Positions 7,441-14,680 of a stretch of DNA of 34,287 bases are shown piece after piece. A program made the position numbers and the translations under genes. This DNA comes from Bacillota bacterium (GTDB lineage Bacteria; Bacillota; Clostridia; Christensenellales; CAG-138). Position 1 is the stretch's first letter; each line of letters begins with the position of its first letter. Under the pieces are notes generated by a model. The model ran no database searches, was not told the origin of the DNA, and saw only the letters and a program-made list of their open reading frames with translations. The stretch covers positions 1 to 34,287 of the forward strand of contig JAEYHP010000072.1 of the NCBI GenBank assembly GCA_023409435.1. The letters run 5' to 3'.

Positions 7441-8196
7441 TCATTTTTTTGACAGATAATTCTTTCTTGCCTCAAGAGCAAGCCGCACCTTGCGGGTGGT
7501 GATGTTATAAACGTCTTCGCGCAATACGCGTTCCATGTCCTCCGGATTATCTACAGTCCAGACCGAAGCAGGAAGATTCGCTGCATGAAAACGCGGCAAA
7601 AGTTCCGAAATCGGCGGCCGGTACGGCACGTTGATGGCTCGTACTTTTAGGCGCAGGCAAGTATCAACCAAATCGTCAAAATAGGCAGAGGAGTCCGGAA
7701 TATGGCGGCGTACGGCCTCCCAGGGCGTAAGCGCCGTGATATCCTTCGCATCTGACGGCAGGCGGGACATGCAAAGCTCTTTTAGAACTTCTTCAATGTT
7801 GAGCAATACGTTTGCGCGCTTTACGATAGCAGGGTCTCTTTTGAGCACAGTAGGCGTGATGCTTCCGGATAATAAGATCTGCTCATACTCCAGACCGATC
7901 CGTTCGGCTAAATCTAAAACATCGTACAGGATAGCCTCTTCTTTAATATCGCAGTTGACGCCGACCGTTTTAAAACCTTTTATCAGCTCCAAAACCTGAG
8001 AAAGACGTACGCAGGGGCGATATCCTTCTTCGGATCGTTTGTCGTGGGAGAGGACAAGTTCGCCGTTCTCTGTTCGCCGAACGTCCACTTCCACAAAATC
8101 CGCCCTTAAACGGAGGCCGTCATAAACGGAAGAGAGGGAGCCCGACTCTGTGCCTTCGCACCCCGCGTGGGCGGTAATGTTGGGGGAAATACCCAA
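7441..8196 (-). CDS. Glycerophosphodiester phosphodiesterase (GDPD)-family protein, atypical active site
   Basis: A 251-residue TIM-barrel protein of the PLC-like phosphodiesterase superfamily, without signal peptide, so cytoplasmic. Catalytic histidines correspond to H10 and H51 (LSHD), metal ligands to E36 and D38 (VEVDV). Departures from the family: the HRG motif reads HAG (10-12), the usual ENT reads ESG (17-19), and the third metal carboxylate is Asp83 (NCDIK) rather than Glu. GDPDs split glycerophosphodiesters into an alcohol and glycerol 3-phosphate. The start is TTG at 8196 with AAGGA 6 bp upstream. As first gene of the transporter operon it probably cleaves the imported solute; the altered motifs may mean a non-glycerol phosphodiester. 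Confidence 0.8.
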   Translation of the reverse strand: MGISPNITAHAGCEGTESGSLSSVYDGLRLRADFVEVDVRRTENGELVLSHDKRSEEGYRPCVRLSQVLELIKGFKTVGVNCDIKEEAILYDVLDLAERIGLEYEQILLSGSITPTVLKRDPAIVKRANVLLNIEEVLKELCMSRLPSDAKDITALTPWEAVRRHIPDSSAYFDDLVDTCLRLKVRAINVPYRPPISELLPRFHAANLPASVWTVDNPEDMERVLREDVYNITTRKVRLALEARKNYLSKK

Positions 8197-8247
8197 GAAT
8201 GATCCTTCTTTCTGTCCTGATATTTTGAGATGAATGAAACAACGGTA

Positions 8248-8261
8248 TGAAACCGGTTGTA
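8248..8261. promoter_or_regulatory. LacI-type operator O1
   Basis: TGA-AACCGGTT-GTA: a perfect 8-bp CG-centred palindrome with partly symmetric flanks, the typical form of LacI/GalR-family operators (TGNAACCGGTTNCA). It lies upstream of the GDPD/transporter operon and shares its core with O2. Confidence 0.75.
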
Positions 8262-8387
8262 GTAACAGAAACAGACGATGCGAGGTAGGAAAACGAGGAA
8301 ATAAAATAAAAATTCGGAGAATAAGAGGTACTTACTCGACAGTGCAAAGCGGTTAATCAAACGATGCTGGTTGATTTCTGATAAAGA

Positions 8388-8420
8388 TTTGATCAATATT
8401 TGATCAATATTTGATGAATT
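8388..8420. repeat. Three tandem 11-bp repeats
   Basis: Unit TTTGATCAATA at 8388-8398 and 8399-8409, then a degenerate copy TTTGATGAATT at 8410-8420. Each full unit contains the palindrome TTGATCAA. The 11-bp period places the units on about the same face of the helix. Located 17 bp before O2. Confidence 0.75.
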
Positions 8421-8436
8421 TATTTTGGATTGCTTA

Positions 8437-8465
8437 TTGCAACCGGTTTCATTTTGTTGTATAAA
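8437..8465 (+). promoter_or_regulatory. lacI promoter overlapped by LacI-type operator O2
   Basis: TTGCAA (8437-8442), 17-bp spacer, TATAAA (8460-8465). Operator O2, TGC-AACCGGTT-TCA (8438-8451), overlaps the -35 element, so the repressor would block its own transcription. The O1 and O2 centres are 190 bp apart, about 18 helical turns, which would suit repression by DNA looping over both operons. Confidence 0.75.
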
Positions 8466-8559
8466 TTAAAACATAGATTTCAGCGTTATGCAAGAACTTT
8501 TTTACGTAAATTTTACGAATGACGGCTTATCAAAAATGACGGTATGAAGGGAGACCTCT

Positions 8560-9657
8560 ATGAAAGCACGACTGATCGACATTGCCCGATTGGCCGGCGT
8601 TTCCAAGGCCACCGCCTCGCGCGCACTTGCGGATTCCCCTCTGGTAAACGAAGAGACGAAGCAGCGCGTAAACAAAATCGCGAAGGAACTTTTCTACCAG
8701 CCCAACGCTTTGGCCCAGGCCGTTGCCACCAAGCGTTCCGGTATCCTCGGTTTCTGTATGTACCGCAAACATATGCCCTATTTCGGGCATACATTCTTTG
8801 GCCCCTTGCTCGACGGCGCTATTCAGGAGGCAAAGCTGCACAATTACCACATCGTCGTCGCCACCACCGAGGTAGAGAACGGCACATTTGACGAACATTT
8901 CATTCAGGACAGCATAGACGGCGCGATACTGATCTCCTTCAAGCCGCGGGACGCCATGCTGGAATTTAGACGCCGCAACATTCCCCTCGTGTTTGTCAAC
9001 GATGCGATCCCTTCCCCCAACAACGCGTTCATTGTGGATGAAAACTACAACGGCGCGCGCAGGCTCATGGAGCATCTGGTTGTGGAGCGCGGCCACAAAA
9101 AGATTGCCTTCATCAGCGACCGCCTGAGCCATCCGAGCTATTATCTGAGGTACCTTGCCTATCTGGACGTCCATAGGGAGCATGGCATCCCAGTATACGC
9201 AAACGACGCCATACGCTCAAAAAACCTGTGGGGCGTGTATTCCCCGCCGGATGAGGAAAAGTTGAGCATGTACGGCCTTTTGCCCCAGCCTGTTATTGGC
9301 ACGCCTTTCATCACGGAAGGCACGGGGTCCGTCGGCGCGTACAGGCTCGTGCAGCGGATGCTGGAAACCGGGAACCTTCCCACCGCCATATTTGCCGCCA
9401 CCGACAGCATTGCCATGGGCGCGATCAAAGCGATATTGGACGCAGGGCTCAAAATTCCGCAGGATATCGCCGTTGCGGGGTATGACGATATTGAGGCGGC
9501 GGAAATCTGTTATCCTGCGCTTACCACCGTTCATGTGAACAGGGACGAAATGGGCCGCCTTGCCGTGCAGGAATTGCTCGCGCAGATCGCCGACCCGGGC
9601 TTAAAAAGCCGTATGCTGTTCGTGCAAAACGAGCTGATTGTGCGCCAAAGCACCTAG
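8560..9657 (+). CDS. LacI-family transcriptional repressor
   Basis: A 365-residue regulator. The N-terminal helix-turn-helix (3-25, LIDIARLAGVSKATASRAL) and hinge helix region (about 45-60) are followed by a periplasmic-binding-protein-like sensor domain (62-345) with the family endings DSIAMGAI and AVAGYDDIEAAE. The Leu usual in the hinge helix minor-groove motif appears to be Val. GGGAG precedes the ATG at 8560. Divergent to the transporter operon and probably co-transcribed with the kinase gene, it is the likely repressor of both, acting at the two AACCGGTT operators, with the imported compound or its breakdown product as inducer (inference). Confidence 0.92.
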   Translation: MKARLIDIARLAGVSKATASRALADSPLVNEETKQRVNKIAKELFYQPNALAQAVATKRSGILGFCMYRKHMPYFGHTFFGPLLDGAIQEAKLHNYHIVVATTEVENGTFDEHFIQDSIDGAILISFKPRDAMLEFRRRNIPLVFVNDAIPSPNNAFIVDENYNGARRLMEHLVVERGHKKIAFISDRLSHPSYYLRYLAYLDVHREHGIPVYANDAIRSKNLWGVYSPPDEEKLSMYGLLPQPVIGTPFITEGTGSVGAYRLVQRMLETGNLPTAIFAATDSIAMGAIKAILDAGLKIPQDIAVAGYDDIEAAEICYPALTTVHVNRDEMGRLAVQELLAQIADPGLKSRMLFVQNELIVRQST

Positions 9658-9706
9658 ATTTATAGCCAATGTGCTTTTTTTATCAGTAATCCGCAAAAAG
9701 AAAGAC

Positions 9707-9735
9707 TATAATATGCCCGGTTAAATGTGCCGGGC
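9707..9735 (+). promoter_or_regulatory. Possible internal promoter and hairpin before the kinase gene
   Basis: A perfect TATAAT (9707-9712) without a good -35 lies between lacI and pfkB. Immediately after it a hairpin GCCCGG (9715-9720)/CCGGGC (9730-9735) ends next to the ribosome site at 9736-9741 and could limit translation. Weak evidence. Confidence 0.35.
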
Positions 9736-9745
9736 GGGAGGTAAT

Positions 9746-10633
9746 ATGCAGACCGAACTGTTTGATTCCTTTATCATTGGCCAACCCAGCCTGGATATCA
9801 ACACGGATTACGACGGCGAGACCATGCGCATTCTTGGTGGGGCCGTGGTAGGTTCGGCGTTTGCCGCTTCCGGCATGGGGAGAAAAATCGCCGTGCTGCC
9901 CAAGGCGTCAAGCCGGGATATGGACGTAAACGCATTGTTTGCACCGGCGAAGAATGTAACGGTTTTCCCGCTCGAAAGCCCCAGCAGCACGTCCATCCGC
10001 AACGTTTACCATACGGCGGACCGCGAGCGGCGCACCTGCACGGCGATCAGCCGCATCCCGCCGTATTCCGTGGAGGATATCCCGGACGTCAGCGCAAGGG
10101 TCTACCATATCGCGGGGCTGATGCGGGGGGATATCGGGAACGAAGTCATCGAGTATGCGTCAAAGCGCACGGCGGCCGCGGTGGATGTGCAATGCCTGTT
10201 GCGCTGCGACGAAGGCGGGGACATGGTGTTTCATGACTGGGAGGAGAAAAAGACATACCTTCCCATGATCCGCTTCTTGAAGACGGACGCTGCGGAGGCG
10301 GAGATTTTGACCGGTACGAATGATAGGGAAAGAGCCGCCCGGCAGCTTTACGACTGGGGCGCGCAGGAGATTATGATTACGCACAACACCGAGGTGCTTG
10401 TGTTTGACGGAAAGCGCATCTACACCTGCCCATTGAAGCCCCGCAGCCTGATCGGCCGGACGGGCAGGGGAGACACCTGCTTTTCCGGCTATATCACCGA
10501 GCGTTTTTATCAGGACATTCCCGAGGCGCTCCGCTATGCTGCCGCGCTGGTATCGCTCAAAATGGAAACGCCGGGGCCGTTTATGGGCACGCGCGAGGAT
10601 GTGGAAGCGTATCTGGATGAGTTTTACCGGTAA
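9746..10633 (+). CDS. PfkB-family carbohydrate or polyol kinase
   Basis: A 295-residue ribokinase-like kinase. It shows the N-terminal glycine motif LGGAVVGSAFAASGMG and, near the C-terminus, GRTGRGDTCFSGY (about 237-249), which corresponds to the PfkB signature DxTGAGDxFxxG; the catalytic Asp of GD is kept but the first Asp is replaced. The ATG at 9746 follows GGGAGG (9736-9741); an upstream ATG at 9725 lacks a site. The protein is near the family length. The substrate is unknown; the N-terminus has some resemblance to plant-type myo-inositol kinases of this family, by memory only. It probably phosphorylates the sugar or polyol released by the GDPD-like enzyme. Confidence 0.85.
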   Translation: MQTELFDSFIIGQPSLDINTDYDGETMRILGGAVVGSAFAASGMGRKIAVLPKASSRDMDVNALFAPAKNVTVFPLESPSSTSIRNVYHTADRERRTCTAISRIPPYSVEDIPDVSARVYHIAGLMRGDIGNEVIEYASKRTAAAVDVQCLLRCDEGGDMVFHDWEEKKTYLPMIRFLKTDAAEAEILTGTNDRERAARQLYDWGAQEIMITHNTEVLVFDGKRIYTCPLKPRSLIGRTGRGDTCFSGYITERFYQDIPEALRYAAALVSLKMETPGPFMGTREDVEAYLDEFYR

Positions 10634-10649
10634 GATCTTCAAACAAATA

Positions 10650-10681
10650 AAGGCCGCTGACAAGCCTTTGTCAGCGGCCTT
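10650..10681. terminator. Bidirectional terminator
   Basis: 13-bp perfect arms AAGGCCGCTGACA (10650-10662) and TGTCAGCGGCCTT (10669-10681) with a 6-base loop, between the convergent kinase and aminopeptidase genes. On the minus strand the arm is followed by a T-rich tract. Confidence 0.85.
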
Positions 10682-10697
10682 GGTGTATCCTCTTTCT

Positions 10698-12494
10698 TTA
10701 TATCGCCCTTGTGGCCTGTTTGAGCCAAGACTTCTCCTCTTCGGGGAGGTGCGGTGCGATCGTAGTATATACGTGGATGTGGTAGGCGTTGAGCCATTCC
10801 TTTTCCTGCGCGCTTAGCAGCGAAACGTCAACCGCATCCAGGTCGAAGGGCGCGAGCGTAAGCGTTTCAAACTTCAGGAAGCGCCCGTACGCCGTCCTTT
10901 CCGCTTCCACGCACAGCACGAGGTTCTCTAAGCGTATTCCATGGCTGCCTTCCACATACATGCCCGGCTCCACGGAGGTGACCATGCCCGGTTCAAACGC
11001 GCAAAGCGGCGTGCGGCCCGGCAGGTTGCGGTACCGGATGCCGTTGGGGCCTTCGTGTACGCACAGCACGTAGCCGATGCCGTGGCCGGTGCCATGGTTG
11101 TAATCGAGCCCTTCCGCCCACAGCGCCTCGCGGGCGAGGATATCAAGCTGCAAACCGGTCAGGCCGTACAGGAATTTTGCGCTACATAAACGGAGCGTTC
11201 CCTTGAGCACCAAAGTAAAGTGGCGCTTTTGCTCCGCCGTGAGCGGCCCCACCGCGACGGTACGGGTGATGTCCGTTGTACCCTCGTAGTACTGGCCGCC
11301 GGAATCGAGCAGGAACAAGCCTTCCGGCTTTACCGGGGCGCAGTTCGCTTCCGTTGCATGATAGTGCTGCATGGCCGCGTTCGGGCCGTAACCGGCGATG
11401 GTGGGGAAGCTTAAGCCCAGGCAGCCCGGCTGCTCCAAACGCAGCGCATCCACATGCTTTGCGACGTCCGCCTCGTTGATTTCCTTGTCCCAACTGCGCG
11501 TCTTTATCCAGTACATCCAGCGGGTGACGGCGATGCCGTCCTTCACATGCGCTTTCTTAAAGTTCTCGCTCTCGGTTTCGTTTTTGGTTGCTTTCGCGAG
11601 CGTGGTGGGGTTATCCCCTTCCACCACAGTCGCATTCGCTTCGATTTTGGAATACAGCGCGTAATTGACTTTTTTCTTAGCAACCAGCACGCGCTGCAGC
11701 TTATTGAAGCCCCCGGCATACGTATAAACGTCCTCATAGGGCTCTACTTCCACGTTGGCGGAAGCGAGGTTCTCTAAGACATCCTTGCCCAGCTTCTTTT
11801 TTTCAATAAACAGGATCGCGCGCTCCCGCTCCACCGCGGTATAGGCAAGCGCCACGGGGTTATACTGTACGTCTGCGCCCCGGAAGTTATAAAGCCAGGC
11901 GATATCGTCGAGCGTCGTGAGCACATGCGCTTCCACGTTCAGCTTTTCAAGTTCCTTGCGCAGATTGGCAAGCTTCTCCGTCACGCTTTTCCCCGCATAT
12001 TCCGGCGCCAGCAAAAACACGGGTTCCTCTGAAAGGGGAGGCCGGTCCTCCCATACGCCTTCCGCCGGGTCAAAATCGCTCAACAGCGTTACGTTTTTAG
12101 GGGCAAGCTTTTCGGACAGCTCCAGGCACCAGTTGGCGTCCGCCATCCTGCCGTCCAATGCAAGGACAGCGCCCTCGGGCAGCTTATTATAAAGAAAATC
12201 CTCCAACTCCGGCACGTCCGGCTGGCCTTCGCGGTACAGCGTAATGCCGGAGTCTCTAAGCTCCAGATCCGCCTGGATAAAATAGCGGCCGTCCGTCCAA
12301 AGCCCGGCTTCCTCGGGCAGCACCACAAGCGTACCTGCCGAGCCGGTGAAGCCGGAAAAATAGTGCCTTACCTGAAAATACGCGCCCACGTATTCGGAGG
12401 CGTGATAGTCTGAAGTTGGGATCAGCACCGTGCCGATGTGCTTTTGCGCCATCGTATTCCGCAGCGCTGAGAGCCGTTCTGGGATAGTGGTCAT
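10698..12494 (-). CDS. Xaa-Pro aminopeptidase (M24B family), long form
   Basis: A 598-residue cytosolic metallopeptidase that removes N-terminal residues preceding proline. Two creatinase-like N-terminal domains (about 1-150 and 155-310) are followed by the pita-bread catalytic domain (315-530) and a C-terminal M24 extension (530-598), the three-domain form of about 600 residues. The five metal ligands can be placed at D397 and D408 (LLDSGG...TTDITR), H471 (GTGHGIGY), E509 (VEPGMY) and E523 (RLENL). AAGGAG lies 6 bp before the ATG at 12494. It is followed downstream by nothing on its strand and preceded by the YitT gene at 51 bp, possibly one operon with the M29 peptidase. Confidence 0.93.
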   Translation of the reverse strand: MTTIPERLSALRNTMAQKHIGTVLIPTSDYHASEYVGAYFQVRHYFSGFTGSAGTLVVLPEEAGLWTDGRYFIQADLELRDSGITLYREGQPDVPELEDFLYNKLPEGAVLALDGRMADANWCLELSEKLAPKNVTLLSDFDPAEGVWEDRPPLSEEPVFLLAPEYAGKSVTEKLANLRKELEKLNVEAHVLTTLDDIAWLYNFRGADVQYNPVALAYTAVERERAILFIEKKKLGKDVLENLASANVEVEPYEDVYTYAGGFNKLQRVLVAKKKVNYALYSKIEANATVVEGDNPTTLAKATKNETESENFKKAHVKDGIAVTRWMYWIKTRSWDKEINEADVAKHVDALRLEQPGCLGLSFPTIAGYGPNAAMQHYHATEANCAPVKPEGLFLLDSGGQYYEGTTDITRTVAVGPLTAEQKRHFTLVLKGTLRLCSAKFLYGLTGLQLDILAREALWAEGLDYNHGTGHGIGYVLCVHEGPNGIRYRNLPGRTPLCAFEPGMVTSVEPGMYVEGSHGIRLENLVLCVEAERTAYGRFLKFETLTLAPFDLDAVDVSLLSAQEKEWLNAYHIHVYTTIAPHLPEEEKSWLKQATRAI

Positions 12495-12545
12495 TGTATG
12501 CTCCTTCCTGTAAAGCCGGGCAGGGGATACCTGCCCGGTCAGCTT

Positions 12546-13403
12546 CTAATCTTCGCCCTCTTTAAAGCCTTCGCCATGCACTTCCGTCGCGTCGGATATG
12601 ATTGTGAACGCGCGCGGGTCTATCGTGCGCACAGCCTGCAGCGTCATCGCAACCTCGTTGCGGCGGGCAATCGTCATAAGCACGGTCTTGTCTTTTCCGC
12701 TAAACCCGCCGCGCGCGGGAAGCACCGTAACCCCGCGCCCCATTTCATGGGCGATGCGGTTGAGCAACTCTTCCTCGCGGTCGGTGATGATATAGATCAC
12801 CTTCGCATGGTCCACGCCTTCCTGTATGGCGTCTATCGTCTTGCTGGTGACAAACAGCGCCACAACCGAATAGAGCGCAACCTCAATTTCACGGAATACG
12901 ACCACGGCGAATATGACCACCAGCGTGTCAATTGCCATCAAAAGCTGGCCCATGGAAAAGCCCGGCCGCATTTTGAACAGCATCAGCCCGATCAAGTCCG
13001 TGCCGCCCGTGCTGATGCCGCGCGTCAATAAAAGCCCCAGGCCCACGCCCATAAAGCCGCCGCCTGCCAGCGCCGCAAGCAGCTCGTTGTTGGTGTACCC
13101 CGGCAGCCACAGTGCGAACAGATCGATGAACACCGAAAGCAGCACCGTGGCGACGATTGTCTTTGCGAGCGGTTTGAGGCCCAGGCGCTTTAAAGCTACC
13201 GCCATCAGCGGGATATTGAGCACAAGCGAAAGCGTGCCCACCGGAATGCCGATGAGCGAGGAAAGAGCCGTCGCAATACCGGATACGCCGCCCGGCGCGA
13301 TATTGTTGGGGACGGTGAACACTGAAAGCCCCAGCGCCGTCAGCGCGCATCCGATGATGATGGCGATGCTGTCTGCAAGCAGCCGCCTGGCCCCTTTGGA
13401 CAT
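12546..13403 (-). CDS. YitT-family membrane protein (DUF2179)
   Basis: A 285-residue protein with about five to six N-terminal transmembrane helices, including NIAPGGVSGIATALS and GTDLIGLML, which are typical of YitT, and a soluble C-terminal DUF2179 domain (about 220-280) containing RGVTVLPARGGFSGKDK. Function is unknown; the C-terminal domain is a predicted ligand-binding module. GGGAGG precedes the ATG at 13403. It sits 12 bp after the M29 aminopeptidase gene and 51 bp before the aminopeptidase P gene, so the three probably share a transcript. The grouping with peptidases could indicate a transport role linked to peptide use, but this is only context. Confidence 0.88.
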   Translation of the reverse strand: MSKGARRLLADSIAIIIGCALTALGLSVFTVPNNIAPGGVSGIATALSSLIGIPVGTLSLVLNIPLMAVALKRLGLKPLAKTIVATVLLSVFIDLFALWLPGYTNNELLAALAGGGFMGVGLGLLLTRGISTGGTDLIGLMLFKMRPGFSMGQLLMAIDTLVVIFAVVVFREIEVALYSVVALFVTSKTIDAIQEGVDHAKVIYIITDREEELLNRIAHEMGRGVTVLPARGGFSGKDKTVLMTIARRNEVAMTLQAVRTIDPRAFTIISDATEVHGEGFKEGED

Positions 13404-13415
13404 GTTCGCCTCCCT

Positions 13416-14540
13416 TTAATCTTTGGGGTTCAGCCCCGCAAGCTCCGGCAGGGTAAACAGCCCGTCCCTGCGGATGCAAACCCCGTCAAAATAGATTTCC
13501 CCGCCATGGGGCTGCGCTTGCATGCAGACGATGTCCATATGCAGCACGGAACGGTTGCCGTTGAAGGCGGAATCGTAAGCGGCGCCCGGCGTGAGGTGGA
13601 AGGACCCGCCGATCTTTTCATCATAAAGCGTGTTGCCTATGGGTTTTGTAACGGCATTGTTGACGCCGATAGCGAATTCGCCAAGGTAGCGCGCCCCTTC
13701 GTCGGTATCCAGCAGCGCGTTGAGCCCCTTGGTATCGTTGCCGCAGGAAGCCTCCACGATTTTACCGTTTTCAAACACGAAGCGCGGGTTGTCGTAGCGC
13801 TTGCCCTGCTCGGTAAGCGGCGTGTTGTACTGGATGACGCCGTTCGAGCTCTCCCGTAAGGGCGCTGTAAATACCTCGCCGTCCGGAATGTTCATTTCCC
13901 CGGCACAGGGGATGACGTTCATGCCGCGGATGGAGAAGCTAAGGTCCGTGCCATTGCCCAGCAGGCGTACCTTGTCCGTGCGCTGCATCAGATCCACAAG
14001 CGGCCGCATATTCCGTTCCATCTCGTCATAGTCCACCAGCGCCGCGTTCAGGAAGAACTCGTAGAAATCGTCGTAGCACATTTCCGCCTTCTGCGCTGCC
14101 GCCTTGGTGGGCCAGTGCAGATATACCCAGCGTCGTTCATTGACGGTGAGATCGCGTATCTCCTTCAATTCCGCTTTATGAATGGCGATGGCGCGCGGGT
14201 TGGCGGCGGAAAGCTCCGCGTCGTTTTCTTCCACGCCGATGACCACCTGTCCCACCCAATGCGACCAGAGCGCGTGTTCCCATTCGACCTGCTTTTTGAG
14301 CGCCGCACGGGCAGGTTCGGGATTTTCCGGGTCAATGAAGCCGAACGTCAGTCGCAGGAGTTCCTCGTCCCGTAAATCCAAATAGGGGACCGCGCCGATG
14401 CGGTGGGCTTCCTTCATCAGTTCTTTTATGAGCGGCTTTGCCAATAAGGCAGACTTTATGCCGAAAAGTTCCCCCTCTTTGAGGTGCATGCTGTGGTTGA
14501 TCAACAAGCTGGCCAATTGCTTTAAACGGGGATCCTGCAT
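13416..14540 (-). CDS. M29-family aminopeptidase (AmpS/AmpT type)
   Basis: A 374-residue cytosolic metallo-aminopeptidase of broad specificity. Family features are GTDLSFSIRG, the stretch MNIPDGEVFTAP, VEASCGND and the metal-site region with LGEFAIGVN (Glu), KIGGSFHLTPGAAY (His, Tyr) and LHMDIVC (His, Asp), the ligands expected from T. thermophilus AmpT. The ATG at 14540 follows GGAGG (14549-14553) by 8 bp; an in-frame ATG at 14555 would place that site inside the coding region. First gene of the apparent M29-YitT-aminopeptidase P operon. Length is slightly shorter than the usual 400-410. Confidence 0.9.
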   Translation of the reverse strand: MQDPRLKQLASLLINHSMHLKEGELFGIKSALLAKPLIKELMKEAHRIGAVPYLDLRDEELLRLTFGFIDPENPEPARAALKKQVEWEHALWSHWVGQVVIGVEENDAELSAANPRAIAIHKAELKEIRDLTVNERRWVYLHWPTKAAAQKAEMCYDDFYEFFLNAALVDYDEMERNMRPLVDLMQRTDKVRLLGNGTDLSFSIRGMNVIPCAGEMNIPDGEVFTAPLRESSNGVIQYNTPLTEQGKRYDNPRFVFENGKIVEASCGNDTKGLNALLDTDEGARYLGEFAIGVNNAVTKPIGNTLYDEKIGGSFHLTPGAAYDSAFNGNRSVLHMDIVCMQAQPHGGEIYFDGVCIRRDGLFTLPELAGLNPKD

Positions 14541-14616
14541 GTACTGTTCCTCCATTCAAGTTGTACCGGGCATTGCCAAATATAGGGACAGCACCCCGCA
14601 CGTACCAGTATAACAC

Positions 14617-14654
14617 AAAACCCGCCTTTCAACATCAGCGTAAAGGCGGGTTTT
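14617..14654. terminator. Intrinsic terminator after the sortase gene
   Basis: 13-bp perfect arms AAAACCCGCCTTT (14617-14629) and AAAGGCGGGTTTT (14642-14654) with a 12-base loop. On the minus strand it ends the sortase transcript with a T-run and insulates the M29 gene behind it. Confidence 0.85.
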
Positions 14655-14680
14655 CGTTTCATTTTAAAGTGCAAGCAAAG

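Larger units (their letters stand above)
8197..8559. other. Divergent intergenic region between the GDPD operon and the lacI-pfkB operon
   Basis: 363 bp without a gene. It carries two LacI-type operators, a set of three 11-bp repeats and the lacI promoter, listed separately. No convincing -10/-35 pair was found for the minus-strand operon, although the operator at 8248-8261 lies 52-65 bp before its start codon. Confidence 0.7.
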
